A stretch of DNA of 34,914 nucleotides from Deltaproteobacteria bacterium HGW-Deltaproteobacteria-22 (GCA_002841825.1 PHAZ01000007.1:1-34914); one strand, 5' to 3'. Numbered from the stretch's first letter, positions 7,195 through 16,381 are shown. A program made the numbers and translations. The notes: a model not told the origin generated them from the sequence alone.

Positions 7195-8727
7195 ATGAAC
7201 GACTCGAACTTTTCCCTGTATTTTCGGGCGCTGGCGGCCTTTGGTCTTTGGCTGGGCTTCTACATGCTCGCGCTGGGCATCATCGCGGCCATGATCGCCC
7301 TGACGTGGATGCAGTTCGCCATCGGGCGCGTCCACCCGTACCTGATCTTCATCTCGGCGACGATCGTGTTCTTCATCGTGGCGGCGATCATCCCCCGTCC
7401 CGATCGCTTCGTGGCGCCGGGACTGCGGCTTTCACCCGACGAGCACCCGGAATTGTTCAATGAAATCGCAACTATTGCCCACGCGACAAACCAGCCCATG
7501 CCCCTGGACGTGTACCTGATCCACGAGGCCAACGCGTGGGTGGCCGAGCGCGGACGACTATGGAATGCGCGGCGCATGCTCGCGCTGGGCTACCCGCTGC
7601 TGATCCAGCTCACCCAGAACGAGATGCGGGCAGTGCTGGCCCACGAATTCGGACACTACGCCGCCGGGGACACCTGGCTCACACCGTGGATCTACCACAC
7701 ACGCCAGGCCCTCGCGCGCACCCTGGAAAACCTGTCGGGCAACGTGCTGGATTTCCTGTTCGCCGGATACGCCCGACTTTTCCTGCGGGTGACCAACGCC
7801 ATCTCACGACAGCAGGAGCTCGACGCGGACCTTCTGGCAGCGCGGTTGGCCGGCGGGGAGAGCCTGGTCGCCGGGCTCAAGAAGATCTCGACCCTGGCGC
7901 CCGGGCACGACCACTTCTGGCACACCGAGGTGGTGCCTCTGCTGGACTCGGGCTACCTGCCGCCGCTGGCCACCGGCTTCGGCGCGTTCTGCGCCAATCC
8001 TTTCATCCAGAAGATCGTCAAGGATGCCCTGGCCGACGAGCTGCGTCAGACCGAGGCCGTGGACATCGACACGCACCCTCCCCTGTCCGAACGCATCCGC
8101 AACGTGCACGCCTTCGTTTCCTCGGGGCCGCGAAACCGTCCGGATCCGGCCTCGGCCTGGCTGGGGACGCCGCCTGACCTGGAACGGCGCCTGCTCGACG
8201 CGGCGTTTCCTGCCGCGGGGGTCGAAACGCTCCGGGACATCGCCTGGACTGAAGCGATGGACCGCGTGTACCTGCCCGGCTACAACCGGACCGCCAGGGA
8301 GCACGCCGGCGATGTTTCCGGGCTTCATCTGGTGGATCTTCCGATGTGGGTGACCGACCCTTTCCCGCTGCTGGAGAAACTCGACGAGTACGTCGATCCG
8401 GACCTCTCGCGTCCGGACCTGCTCAGCCAGCTGGGCGCCATGTTCGGACCCATGATCACGGCGGTTCTGGCCGCGCGGGGCGCCGAGATCGTGTGCGATC
8501 CGGGCGAGCCGGTGTACGTGCGTACTCCCTCCGGCAAACTGCGCTCCTTCTGGGTGTTCGGTGATCTGGAAACGGGAGAACTGAAGCCCGAGCAGTGGAA
8601 GGAGCTGGTCGACGCGTACGGGGTGGCCGATGCAGATCTCGGTGAACTATGCAGCGCCCTGCCCGACGATCCTGCGGATGGGGATGGCGACGGTGTTGTT
8701 CTCAGCGACGGAAAGAAGGACCCATGA
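7195..8727 (+). CDS. M48-family membrane metalloprotease (HtpX/Ste24-like)
   Basis: 510 residues. The N terminus has two strong membrane segments (about 10-40 and 47-67: [34 protein letters not shown]). The peptidase domain carries the zinc site [12 protein letters not shown] (H150, E151, H154) and the downstream glutamate motif [17 protein letters not shown] (E208, D212). The motif [12 protein letters not shown] is typical of M48 proteases. A C-terminal region of about 170 residues beyond the usual domain ends in an acidic Asp-Gly tail and has no family I recognise. The family cleaves membrane or misfolded envelope proteins. It begins 9 bp after the EEP lipoprotein and its TGA overlaps the mnmG ATG (ATGA). 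Confidence 0.9.
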   Translation: MNDSNFSLYFRALAAFGLWLGFYMLALGIIAAMIALTWMQFAIGRVHPYLIFISATIVFFIVAAIIPRPDRFVAPGLRLSPDEHPELFNEIATIAHATNQPMPLDVYLIHEANAWVAERGRLWNARRMLALGYPLLIQLTQNEMRAVLAHEFGHYAAGDTWLTPWIYHTRQALARTLENLSGNVLDFLFAGYARLFLRVTNAISRQQELDADLLAARLAGGESLVAGLKKISTLAPGHDHFWHTEVVPLLDSGYLPPLATGFGAFCANPFIQKIVKDALADELRQTEAVDIDTHPPLSERIRNVHAFVSSGPRNRPDPASAWLGTPPDLERRLLDAAFPAAGVETLRDIAWTEAMDRVYLPGYNRTAREHAGDVSGLHLVDLPMWVTDPFPLLEKLDEYVDPDLSRPDLLSQLGAMFGPMITAVLAARGAEIVCDPGEPVYVRTPSGKLRSFWVFGDLETGELKPEQWKELVDAYGVADADLGELCSALPDDPADGDGDGVVLSDGKKDP

Positions 8728-10637
8728 CGGTCGCCACCCGTGATTTCGACGTGATCGTCGTCGGGGGCGGACACGCCGGCTGCGAGGCCGCCGCAGGTGC
8801 CGCCCGCCTGGGCTGCCGCACGCTGCTGGTGACGCTCAACCCGGAGCTGCTCGGCGAGATGCCGTGCAACCCCGCTGTGGGCGGGCTCGGAAAAAGTCAC
8901 CTAGTCAAGGAGATCGACGCCCTGGGCGGAATCATGGCCCACGTCGCCGATGCCTCAGCGATCCAGTACAGGCGCCTCAACGGCCGCCGCGGACCGGCCG
9001 TGCGCGCCACACGCGTGCAGTCCGACCGTCACCTTTATGTGAAAAACATGATCGCCCGGCTCGCGACAGTGCCCGGGCTCACCGTGCGCGCCGCCGAGGT
9101 GGCAGGACTGGTCACGGAACCCTCCGGGCCCGATGATGACTCCCACGGATTCAACGATGAATCCACCGGGCGTGTATGCACCGGCGTCACGCTGGCCGAC
9201 GGCTCCCGCATCTCCGCCGGCGCGGTGGTGATCACCTCGGGCACCTACCTGCGCGGCCTGCTGCACACGGGCGCCCACGTGCGATCCGGTGGCATCGACG
9301 GCGAACCGTCCGTGCAGGCACTCTCGGGAGCGCTCCTGGCACTGGGGTTCAGGCTAGGTCGCCTCAAGACCGGCACTCCACCACGCCTGCTGCGGCAGAC
9401 CATCGACTTCGCCCGCTGCACCCCACAGCCGGGCGAGAGCGGCGTGCCCCCATTCGCGATCTTCGGCACCAGATCAACACTTCCGCAGGTGCCGTGCCAC
9501 CTGACCTGGACCTCTGAGGCAACCCACGATGCCATCCGCGCGCGGCTCGACGTTGCGCCGCTGTTCAACGGACAGATCTCAGGCACCGGGCCCCGCTACT
9601 GCCCCTCCATCGAGGACAAGGTGGTCAAGTTCCCCGACAAGACGCGTCACCACGTGTTCCTGGAGCCCGAGGGGCTGACCAGCGACTGGATCTATCCCAA
9701 CGGCGTGTCCACCTCGGTGCCCGTGGACGTGCAACTGGCGTTTCTGCGCACGATCGAGGGCCTCGAGCACGTGGAGCTGGCTCGCCCCGGCTACGCCGTC
9801 GAGTATGACTTCTGTGATCCCCGTGACCTGACGCACACGCTGGAATCCCGGCTGCTGCCTGGTTGCTTCCTGGCCGGTCAGATCAACGGCACCTCGGGCT
9901 ACGAGGAGGCCGCCGCCCAGGGCCTGCTGGCCGGGATCAACGCGGCGCTGCGCGTGCAGGAGCGTGACCCGCTGACCGTGTCGCGTCACGAGGCCTACCT
10001 GGGCGTGATGATCGACGATCTGGTCACCCGCGGCGTGGACGAACCCTACCGGCTGTTCACCTCCCGGGCCGAGCACCGGCTGCTGCTGCGTGAGGACAAC
10101 GCCGCGGATCGGCTGATGCCGACGGGCCGCAGGCTGGGGCTCGTCGGGGACGCGACCTGGGCGCGGTTCGAGGCGATGCAAGCCGCCCGTGATGCCCAGA
10201 CGGCCGCGGTACGGACGATCCGACTGCCCGAGGCCGACGCCGACGCATTCGCCGACCGGATGGGAATCTCGCGCCCGCACCGCGCAATGACCATCGCGGA
10301 GTTCCTGCGGCGTCCCGAGGTCTCCTGGCATGACTTTGGCGAGCACGGCGTGGCTGCCTTCGACTGCGATCCGGCCCTGGCCGAGACCATCGAGAGCGAC
10401 ATCAAGTACGAGGGCTACATTCAATTGCAGCAGCAGGAGATCGAGCGCATGCACAAGCTCGACCGCATCCCGCTGCCACCACAGTTACGCTATGAGGACG
10501 TCCCGGGGCTCCGCGTGGAGTGGGCGCAGAAGCTCACCGCGCGGCGACCCGCCACCCTGGGCGAGGTGCTGGCCATCCCCGGCCTGACCTCGGCGGCCAT
10601 CGTCGCTTTGTCGATTCACCTGCGATTGCAGAAGTAA
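8724..10637 (+). CDS. mnmG: tRNA uridine-5-carboxymethylaminomethyl modification enzyme MnmG (GidA)
   Basis: 637 residues, matching the family length. I use the ATG at 8724, which overlaps the M48 stop as ATGA and leads straight into the FAD-binding motif [22 protein letters not shown]. Other hallmarks are [26 protein letters not shown], the [20 protein letters not shown] segment, [39 protein letters not shown] and [19 protein letters not shown]. MnmG acts with MnmE on the wobble uridine of several tRNAs. mnmE is not in this window, and coupling to a metalloprotease gene is unusual. The full length and clean motifs make the call firm. Confidence 0.97.
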   Translation: MTVATRDFDVIVVGGGHAGCEAAAGAARLGCRTLLVTLNPELLGEMPCNPAVGGLGKSHLVKEIDALGGIMAHVADASAIQYRRLNGRRGPAVRATRVQSDRHLYVKNMIARLATVPGLTVRAAEVAGLVTEPSGPDDDSHGFNDESTGRVCTGVTLADGSRISAGAVVITSGTYLRGLLHTGAHVRSGGIDGEPSVQALSGALLALGFRLGRLKTGTPPRLLRQTIDFARCTPQPGESGVPPFAIFGTRSTLPQVPCHLTWTSEATHDAIRARLDVAPLFNGQISGTGPRYCPSIEDKVVKFPDKTRHHVFLEPEGLTSDWIYPNGVSTSVPVDVQLAFLRTIEGLEHVELARPGYAVEYDFCDPRDLTHTLESRLLPGCFLAGQINGTSGYEEAAAQGLLAGINAALRVQERDPLTVSRHEAYLGVMIDDLVTRGVDEPYRLFTSRAEHRLLLREDNAADRLMPTGRRLGLVGDATWARFEAMQAARDAQTAAVRTIRLPEADADAFADRMGISRPHRAMTIAEFLRRPEVSWHDFGEHGVAAFDCDPALAETIESDIKYEGYIQLQQQEIERMHKLDRIPLPPQLRYEDVPGLRVEWAQKLTARRPATLGEVLAIPGLTSAAIVALSIHLRLQK

Positions 10638-10640
10638 GAT

Positions 10641-10752
10641 CACCACAGAAAAGAAATGAAAAGAAAAAGATGGGGATTGACCATGGAACACGCGGAACAA
10701 CTACGATGATGAATCCCCATTCCAATCCATTTTCTGTGTGTTCCGTGGTGAA
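10641..10752. repeat. Imperfect palindromic intergenic repeat with CACGGAA-type arms
   Basis: Between convergent mnmG and a lipoprotein gene. The inner perfect arms are ATGGGGATT (10670-10678) and AATCCCCAT (10712-10720). Outer arms TTGACCATGGAACACG and the reverse complement of TGTGTTCCGTGGTGAA match each other with a few differences, and CACCACAGAAAAG also resembles the far end. The element could act as a bidirectional terminator or be a REP/MITE-like dispersed repeat. A related arm recurs near 11254-11310. Confidence 0.65.
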
Positions 10753-10781
10753 AATGTCTTCTGCTTGATTTTTTTTCGGGG

Positions 10782-11144
10782 CTATTTCATCACGTCCCAT
10801 TCCTTGGCGTCCTTGACGCCGTTGCTGCGGGCCAGCGTGTCGGAGAGACAGTCACAGAAGTCCTTGCAGTCGCGCTTCATGCAGCGGTCGACGACGTTGG
10901 TCCAGGCCTTCTTCGAGTCGGCGTCGCCACCGCAGGTCTTGACCCATTTTTCCTTGGCAGGTGGCTTGAGGCTCAGGCCGCAGGTCAAGGTGCCGGGCTC
11001 CTTGCCGCACTTGGCCATCTTGTCGTAGAGTGCTCCGCAGTCGGGGCCGCCGCCGTCTTTCTTCCCGCAGCCCAGTGCCAGGACGGTAAAGATCGACAGA
11101 AGCATCAGAACGGAAATTCGGGTGAACAGTTGGGTCGAACGCAT
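10782..11144 (-). CDS. Small cysteine-rich lipoprotein
   Basis: 120 residues, started at MRSTQLFTRISVLM since GGAGG lies 6 bp upstream; the longer track ORF has no such site. Signal peptide with lipobox LALGC, then a small Lys-rich, Cys-rich domain with about nine further Cys (CGALYDKMAKC, TLTCGL, KTCGG, DRCMKRDCKDFCDC) that look like paired disulfides. This pattern is familiar from small hypothetical lipoproteins in Myxococcota-like genomes, but I know no function. Flanked on both sides by CACGGAA-type repeats. Confidence 0.8.
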   Translation of the reverse strand: MRSTQLFTRISVLMLLSIFTVLALGCGKKDGGGPDCGALYDKMAKCGKEPGTLTCGLSLKPPAKEKWVKTCGGDADSKKAWTNVVDRCMKRDCKDFCDCLSDTLARSNGVKDAKEWDVMK

Positions 11145-11253
11145 GAATCCCTCCAGATGGAAATGGTCCCGCAGGACCGGGTTGGATCGCAAATAACTTT
11201 TGAATCGTCGAAGCCAGCATCCGACAAACCCGGACCCCAGTCAACCCCCCTTT

Positions 11254-11310
11254 TCTTTTTCCGCGTATTCCGTGGTTAAAATATTCTTTTCTTATCTTCT
11301 TTTCTTTTTC
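11254..11310 (-). repeat. Second copy of the CACGGAA-type dispersed repeat
   Basis: On the minus strand TTAACCACGGAATACGCGG is followed by an A/G-rich tract, matching the arms of the element at 10641-10752 (consensus ACCACGGAAyACrCrGAA). It lies between the three-gene operon end and the Cys-rich lipoprotein start. Confidence 0.6.
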
Positions 11311-12462
11311 TCATCGGGTGGCGAGATCGTGCTCGAGGTCGCGCAACTTCTTCGTCCGCCACTCCTCGAAGTCGGCGTTGCGCGCAAAGGAGATGCCTCC
11401 GGCGGTGGCCTGCACGATCGAGGTCTTGTGCTTGCGCTCGTAGTTGACCGCCAGCAGGACGCCGAGGAAGTCCATCATGCCGTGCTCGTAGAGCGCAAGG
11501 CGGGCCTCGTCGAGATCCATCTGCAGGGCCTTGGCAGCCGTGATGAAGCCGGCCGCGTCGCCGGCGTGCGCGAGCGCGAGCAACTGCTCCTTCTCCTGAC
11601 GTTCGCGGTCGTCGGCGTTGTCGTTCCAGACATTGTTGGTGTAGTGGATCATCTTGTCAGCCACGCTCTGCTGCACGGTGCGCACCGGCGCCGGATGCAT
11701 GGACACGATCGTGTTGTAATACTTGGTCCAGTACGCCTCGGCCGCGCGCAGGTAGACCTGGTGGTCGGCCTGGGTCGGGTGGCGGAACCACTGGTACTTC
11801 TCCTCGGCGGCGTTCATGGCGTCATATTCGGCCAGGGAGGCCTCCTGCCCCAGGTAATGCAGCCCGGAGCCGAAGTACAGGGCCGTGCCCATCTTCGGCA
11901 TGATCTCGTTGACCGAACCGCAGTGCGGGCAGGTCTCGTTGGCGCTCTGGAAGCGCAGCATCACGGGCATGGGACCGGCGCAACGCGGACAGTTCGTCGG
12001 CTGTCCGTATTCGCTCTGCATCAGGTTGTACAGGACCCGCGCCCAGTAGCCGCCGGCATGAATCTCCAGCGTGTTGCCCTCGCGCTCCAGCCGGTTGCGC
12101 AGGGCGCGCGAGTCATTGAGCAACTGGGTCCAGACCACCGACAATTTGCGGTGCTCCTTGTCCTTGAGTCCGTCGTCGTCGGCCTTCTCGCTCCACTCCG
12201 AGTCGAGCTTCTCGACGGCCTGGTCCACCTTGTTGCCGAGCTGGTGAAACCGCGACGTGATCGACGTGAAGCCCGCCGAGATCGCCCCGGAATCCAGCGG
12301 ATTGGAGTCGATCAACTCCTGGATCCCCGCCGCTTCCTGACGGATCTCCTCCACGCGGGAGAGGATCTTCCCCTCGAAGGTCACATAGCGATCCACCAGC
12401 GCGATGAAGGCCTGGGCCCGCTGGGGGGCGATTTCCTGGAGCAGGTTCTTGTCGATGGTCAT
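11311..12462 (-). CDS. Zinc-ribbon protein of unknown function
   Basis: 383 residues, started at MTIDKNLLQEI because this ATG overlaps the upstream stop as ATGA. The N-terminal 160 or so residues are helical and charged (RVEEIRQEAAGIQELID, VDQAVEKLDSEWSEK), possibly coiled coil. A central zinc ribbon has two CxxC pairs: NCPRCAGPMPV and TCPHCGSVNEI (about residues 170-200). The C-terminal half is rich in Trp, Tyr and His (EKYQWFRHPTQADHQVYLR, YWTKYYNTIVSMHP) and ends in a highly charged helix. No signal peptide, so probably cytosolic. I do not recognise a family. Last gene of a coupled three-gene operon whose middle gene also ends in a zinc ribbon. Confidence 0.8.
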   Translation of the reverse strand: MTIDKNLLQEIAPQRAQAFIALVDRYVTFEGKILSRVEEIRQEAAGIQELIDSNPLDSGAISAGFTSITSRFHQLGNKVDQAVEKLDSEWSEKADDDGLKDKEHRKLSVVWTQLLNDSRALRNRLEREGNTLEIHAGGYWARVLYNLMQSEYGQPTNCPRCAGPMPVMLRFQSANETCPHCGSVNEIMPKMGTALYFGSGLHYLGQEASLAEYDAMNAAEEKYQWFRHPTQADHQVYLRAAEAYWTKYYNTIVSMHPAPVRTVQQSVADKMIHYTNNVWNDNADDRERQEKEQLLALAHAGDAAGFITAAKALQMDLDEARLALYEHGMMDFLGVLLAVNYERKHKTSIVQATAGGISFARNADFEEWRTKKLRDLEHDLATR

Positions 12463-13001
12463 CCGAATTTCTCCCCGCAGAACTGGCATTTCAGTTCCGA
12501 ACTGGTGCGCGGTGCCCCGCAGAATCGGCAGGCGTGGACGATCACGTCGGACACCGGACCCGTGGGCATCACCGGAGACGGCTTCTGGGCGGCCTCCTTG
12601 GCGAACGCAAACATGCCCCGCTTCGGAAAGACCTTCTGACGGTAGTTCCTCAGCGCTTCCTCGGTGTTGCGCTCGGCCTGGGCCCGGAGCCGGTCGATCT
12701 TTCCGTCATAGCCGTCCAGCGAGGCCAGCTTCTTCAGGTTGCGCAGGACCTCGCGTGCGACGGCCTCGAGGGCCACCTGGACCTCGGCGACCAAGGCGCC
12801 CCTGGGCTGCTCGTTGGCCTTCAGAATCAACTCCCGGTCCGCCTGCGGCGTGCGGGCGATGCCGTACTCCTCCCGGACGGCGCGCCAGCGGTCGTTGTCT
12901 CCGCCGGCGGTCTCCACGGAGGCCCCCGCATCCACGATCAGCGTGGTGCGTTCCCGCATCCAGGTTTCCAGTTGGTTCAGATAGCCCTCGGTGGCGTCCA
13001 C
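12459..13001 (-). CDS. C-terminal zinc-ribbon protein of unknown function
   Basis: 180 residues from a GTG start; no other in-frame start follows the upstream TAG, and AGGA lies about 10 bp before the GTG. The first 130 residues are helical and charged (GYLNQLETWMRERTTLIVD, VALEAVAREVLRNLKKLAS, DRLRAQAERNTEEALRNYR). The C-terminal 20 residues form a zinc ribbon of the zinc_ribbon_2/DZR sort, CRFCGAP...CQFCGEKF. It starts 12 bp after the acidic-protein gene and its TGA overlaps the next ATG, so all three are probably translated together. Function unknown. Confidence 0.78.
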   Translation of the reverse strand: MDATEGYLNQLETWMRERTTLIVDAGASVETAGGDNDRWRAVREEYGIARTPQADRELILKANEQPRGALVAEVQVALEAVAREVLRNLKKLASLDGYDGKIDRLRAQAERNTEEALRNYRQKVFPKRGMFAFAKEAAQKPSPVMPTGPVSDVIVHACRFCGAPRTSSELKCQFCGEKFG

Positions 13002-13013
13002 GAAATCCGATTC

Positions 13014-13748
13014 CTAGATGTCGATGTCGTCGTCCGGTGTGCCGCCGGCCATGAATTTGGCCTTGTACTGGTTCAGAAGATCACCGTGCTTCATCGCGAG
13101 CTGGACATCCTTCATGAAGCGGTTGGACCAGTAGGAGCCGTAGTTGGACACGTCAACGGCGGTGATGCCGAAGACTTCCTGCAGCTTGCGGTTGACGTCC
13201 ATGCCCATCTCGCCCCAGGCGGCCTGGGCGCCGGCGAGCTCGCCGTACTTCTCGAAACTGATCGGCTCGGGGCCGTCCATGTTCACGTTCTGGGCGGCGG
13301 CGAACGCGTTGCCGAAGATCGTCGCGATGACGGCGGTCTGGTCGCCCTGCATGCGGGCCTGGAACTCGTTGTTGGCCTTCTCGTAGCGCGCGCGGTCCAT
13401 GCCCAGGGCGGCCAGTTTCTGCATCTGCTGGCCGGCATCCGGCGTCGAAGCCATCATCGCGGCGGCCTGCGCCCAGTTCTCCACGGTCACGCCGTCGACC
13501 GGAGCGACCAGCGCCGGGTTGGCGGCCATCGCGGCGGCCTGCTTGGCGCGCATCTCGGCGTGGGCCGCGTCGGCCATCGCCTGCACGTTGGACCAGTCCT
13601 GCTCGGAGGGCTCGTTGTCGGACGCATCCTCGTCGACTTCTTCCTCTTCCTCTTCCACCTCGTCGACCGGGGCCGGCGGAGGGGGCGGGGGCGCCATGTC
13701 TTCAGCCTTGTTCTTCGCCTTGCCAAACAAAAAATCGAAAAATCCCAT
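13014..13748 (-). CDS. Acidic/polyproline-linker protein of unknown function
   Basis: 244 residues, started at MGFFDFLFGK because GGAG stands 7 bp before this ATG. A short amphipathic N terminus (MGFFDFLFGKAKNK) could be a membrane-targeting helix. It is followed by a PPPPPP run and a stretch of about 15 Glu/Asp (VDEVEEEEEEVDEDASD), then an Ala/Met-rich helical domain (MADAAHAEMRAKQAAAMAAN) and a C-terminal region with SNYGSYWSNRFMKDVQLAM. The hexaproline would normally need EF-P for efficient translation, and efp is in this window. First gene of the coupled three-gene operon. No family recognised. Confidence 0.78.
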   Translation of the reverse strand: MGFFDFLFGKAKNKAEDMAPPPPPPAPVDEVEEEEEEVDEDASDNEPSEQDWSNVQAMADAAHAEMRAKQAAAMAANPALVAPVDGVTVENWAQAAAMMASTPDAGQQMQKLAALGMDRARYEKANNEFQARMQGDQTAVIATIFGNAFAAAQNVNMDGPEPISFEKYGELAGAQAAWGEMGMDVNRKLQEVFGITAVDVSNYGSYWSNRFMKDVQLAMKHGDLLNQYKAKFMAGGTPDDDIDI

Positions 13749-13831
13749 GATAAGCTCCTTGTTTTGGTTCAAATCTTTTCACCGGTTGGACCGGTTGGTT
13801 TCAAACACGTGAAAAGCTCCGGTAAGGGTTA

Positions 13832-13860
13832 AATGGACCCCATTGATCAATATTTGTCAA
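13832..13860 (-). promoter_or_regulatory. Candidate promoter for the zinc-ribbon operon
   Basis: On the minus strand a perfect -35 TTGACA is followed after 17 bp by TCCATT, a poor -10 (3/6). It lies about 85 bp before the ATG at 13748. Between promoter and gene there is a direct pair CCGGTTGGACCGGTTGG, which could be an operator. Confidence 0.35.
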
Positions 13861-13867
13861 GCAAAAA

Positions 13868-15508
13868 TTAGAGCTTCTCGAAACCCAGGTCCAGGCGCCA
13901 GAAACCGTCATGGGTGGTGATGCCCAGCAGCGTGGTGAGGACCGAGGGGCCCGGGTCGCCGTTGAGCTTGGGGAGCATCGTCGAGGTCATGCGCACGATC
14001 GGGAAGGTGGAGAACAGGTCCGAGACGACGCCGGGCACGGCCGTGGTCAGCAGCCGCACCACCTTGGAGGGGTCGACCAGGTCCGACATCCGGTTGAAGC
14101 CGACGTCGTAGAAAAAGACCCCGCGGCTCTCGTCCCGCAGCAGCACGATGGCGTTTTCGCGCTGCTCGAAGTAGATCGGCACGCGCCCGGCGGTGTGGGC
14201 CAGGGTGTCCTCGGCGCCGTCCATCTTCATGGTGATCTCGATGCCGCCGATGACCAGCCAGGGTCCGGTCTCGTCCCACTCCAGGACCGGGGGCAGCAGC
14301 AGGTCGATCTGCGAGGTCTTGAGCCGGTCGTAGTAGCCGCCGAGCTTCTCCATGCCCAGGTCGTAGAGCTGCTGCTTGGTGTAGATCTTCCCGTTGGCGT
14401 TGCCGGCGTCCCACATGGCGAACGCGATCTGGTTGACCAGCGCCGATCCGAAGGTGATCGACATGCCGTCCTCGCGCTCGGCGTCGCGGTGGAAGCGCTC
14501 CAGCACGCCCGCTTGGGGTCCGGCCAGCAGCGGCGTCTCGGCCTGGATCTTCGTCTCGTAGGCCAGTTGGATGTTCCCGTCGAGGATGTCCATGGTCTGG
14601 GCCCGGGTCTGCTGCAGGATCGGGTTCTCGAACTCCAGGACCACCTGGGGCACCAGCGTGGACATCATGGTGTTGAAGACGATGCGCGAGGAGTTGCGCG
14701 TGGTGACGATGATCGCGTCCTGCACGGCGACGTCGAGCTTGTCGATGATCAGGCCGAACGCCTCCTCGGGCACGCCACCGTCGTCGGTGATGTGCGGCGC
14801 AGACGCAGTGGCGCTCATATTGATCAGGTCCGAGTCTCCCACGGACAGGACCAGCTCACCGTCGATCTCCATCCAGTCGTAGAGCGCCTGACCGGATCCC
14901 GAGATGCCCGCGGCCTTCGAATTATAATAGATGAGCACATTGCTCAGCCGTGAGTGGAAGTACAGCGTGTCGCCCTCGAAGTGCATGGTGACCTCGATGG
15001 ACTCGGCCACCACGGAGGTGGTCGTGACCTCGATGGTCACGGGGATGAACGCAATCTCGGTCTCCACGACGATGGGATTGTCCATATAGGAGACGAGCTC
15101 CTCGCCGGCCATCATCTCCTCGCAGATCGAGGCGAAGGAGACATCGCGGTTCTGCAGGATGTCGATACCCAGGCGTGTCTGCACCGTCTGGGACTGGAAG
15201 TCGGCGATGTCGCGGAACACACCCTGCAGGTAGGAGCGCACGGTGAACAGCGGATCACCCTTCTTCGAGGCCTTGATGAAGCCCAGTCCATCCACCGGCG
15301 GCAGCACCGCCGTGAAGGACTTGCCGCTGTACTTGGTGCCATTGACGGTGATCGGACTTTCCTTGGTGGTGACCTGGACCTCGATTTCCTGGCCAGCGGT
15401 GAAGAACGAGCCGGGCTCCGGGGATTCAATCCGGATGGAGTTGATCGACTCGCAGGAGCACGCCACTGCGAACCACCCGAGCAAAGCCGAAAGGATAAAT
15501 AATTTCAT
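13868..15508 (-). CDS. Large hypothetical lipoprotein, beta-rich
   Basis: 546 residues with signal peptide MKLFILSALLGWFAVAC; the lipobox is the first Cys of ACSCES. An Ig-like module follows (about 25-90: IRIESPEPGSFFTAGQEIEV). The remaining 450 residues are mixed alpha/beta with long amphipathic strands (VTIEVTTTSVVAESIEVTMHF, LVIGGIEITMKMDG). The repeated strand/helix pattern with a pro-like break loosely recalls tubular lipid-binding (BPI/SMP-like) folds, but this is a guess without a motif. Likely lipid-anchored in the periplasm or outer membrane. It has its own good promoter and appears monocistronic. Confidence 0.8.
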   Translation of the reverse strand: MKLFILSALLGWFAVACSCESINSIRIESPEPGSFFTAGQEIEVQVTTKESPITVNGTKYSGKSFTAVLPPVDGLGFIKASKKGDPLFTVRSYLQGVFRDIADFQSQTVQTRLGIDILQNRDVSFASICEEMMAGEELVSYMDNPIVVETEIAFIPVTIEVTTTSVVAESIEVTMHFEGDTLYFHSRLSNVLIYYNSKAAGISGSGQALYDWMEIDGELVLSVGDSDLINMSATASAPHITDDGGVPEEAFGLIIDKLDVAVQDAIIVTTRNSSRIVFNTMMSTLVPQVVLEFENPILQQTRAQTMDILDGNIQLAYETKIQAETPLLAGPQAGVLERFHRDAEREDGMSITFGSALVNQIAFAMWDAGNANGKIYTKQQLYDLGMEKLGGYYDRLKTSQIDLLLPPVLEWDETGPWLVIGGIEITMKMDGAEDTLAHTAGRVPIYFEQRENAIVLLRDESRGVFFYDVGFNRMSDLVDPSKVVRLLTTAVPGVVSDLFSTFPIVRMTSTMLPKLNGDPGPSVLTTLLGITTHDGFWRLDLGFEKL

Positions 15509-15564
15509 GAGCGCCTCGAATCCGGATCTGGGGCGAAAAAAGAGGTAACTTACTACCGACGAAG

Positions 15565-15593
15565 ACTGTAGCCGAAGGACTCCGCTCCGTCAA
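15565..15593 (-). promoter_or_regulatory. Sigma-70 promoter of the large lipoprotein gene
   Basis: On the minus strand TTGACG, 17 bp, TACAGT, with a predicted start about 50 bp before the ATG at 15508. Both boxes and the spacing fit well. It is one of the best promoters in the window. Confidence 0.6.
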
Positions 15594-15628
15594 CCTCTGG
15601 AATTGTAAAATAATGAATATTTTCAACG

Positions 15629-15686
15629 AGTTTTGACGCAGTGAGTCAATTCTTGACGCGGCTTCGGATGACACAACGCGTCAAAA
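15629..15686. repeat. Cluster of TTGACGC inverted/direct repeats
   Basis: TTTTGACGC, TTGACGCG and the inverted GCGTCAAAAA lie within about 55 bp between hpf and the large lipoprotein, together with GTGAGTCAATTC. The arms could form a stem or bind a dimeric regulator just upstream of the lipoprotein promoter. No T-tailed hpf terminator is evident here. Confidence 0.4.
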
Positions 15687-15781
15687 ACTGTCACCCCGGA
15701 AGCAGGGAGTCAGATTCATCGGACCGTCCGCCACGGGCCCGGCGATTCAATTTCTATTTCCATGCGGATGTTCCGCGGAGA

Positions 15782-16381
15782 TTACCGGTTGGTCTCGATG
15801 ACGCCGAAGGCGCCGTCTTCACGACGGTAAACGACGTTGAGCGTCTTGGTCTGGGCGTTCACGAAGAGGAAGAAATGGGAGTTCTGCAATTCCAGTTGCA
15901 TCAGCGCGGAGTTGACGTCCATCGGCTCGACGGAGATCTCCGACGAGGACACGATCTTGCGCGGGGACTCTGGAACGGCGACCTTCTGGTTCTCCTCGGC
16001 GGCCGGCTCCAGATCATCGTCAATGAAGTCGGTGTCGAGGTCGGCCTCGAGGGTGTGGTCGGTCAGCATCAGGGCCGGAGCCGGGGCCGGCTTGTGGCTC
16101 TGGATCTTTTCCTTGTACTTGCGCAGCTGCTTCTCGATGCGCGTCAGCGCCTGGTCGATCGAGAAGTACATGTCGTCGGAAGTGTCCACCCCTTTCACGA
16201 AGAGCCCGTTGTTGAGGGTGAGCGTGATATCCGCCTTGTTACGGAAACGCTCCGAGGTCAGCACGACGTGCGCATGCGACGGGCGTGCCAGGAACTTGCG
16301 GATGCGACCCATCTTGTCTGTCAGATAGTTGCGCAGAGCGTCTGAGGGATCCATGCGGCGGAAGGTGATGTCAATCTGCAT
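15782..16381 (-). CDS. hpf: Ribosome hibernation-promoting factor, long form
   Basis: 199 residues. The N-terminal HPF/RaiA domain (1-100) is clear: MQIDITFRRMDPSDALRNYL, RIRKFLARPSHAHVVLT, ADITLTLNNGLFVKGVDTSDDMY and IDQALTRIEKQLRKYKEKIQ. An acidic linker (about 105-145) leads to the C-terminal dimerisation domain VEPMDVNSALMQLELQNSHFFLFVNAQT. The long form lets a single protein drive 70S dimerisation into 100S ribosomes. ATG follows a near-perfect TAAGGAGG. It sits 77 bp downstream of rpoN, the classic rpoN-hpf order. A GCCCG-CGG-CGGGC hairpin at 16401-16413 lies just upstream of the ribosome-binding site. Confidence 0.95.
   Translation of the reverse strand: MQIDITFRRMDPSDALRNYLTDKMGRIRKFLARPSHAHVVLTSERFRNKADITLTLNNGLFVKGVDTSDDMYFSIDQALTRIEKQLRKYKEKIQSHKPAPAPALMLTDHTLEADLDTDFIDDDLEPAAEENQKVAVPESPRKIVSSSEISVEPMDVNSALMQLELQNSHFFLFVNAQTKTLNVVYRREDGAFGVIETNR

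Noticed and set aside
11200-13832. Plus-strand ORFs of 479 and 432 aa
   Set aside because: They mirror the three-gene zinc-ribbon operon in antisense and show His/Arg/Gly-rich shadow composition.
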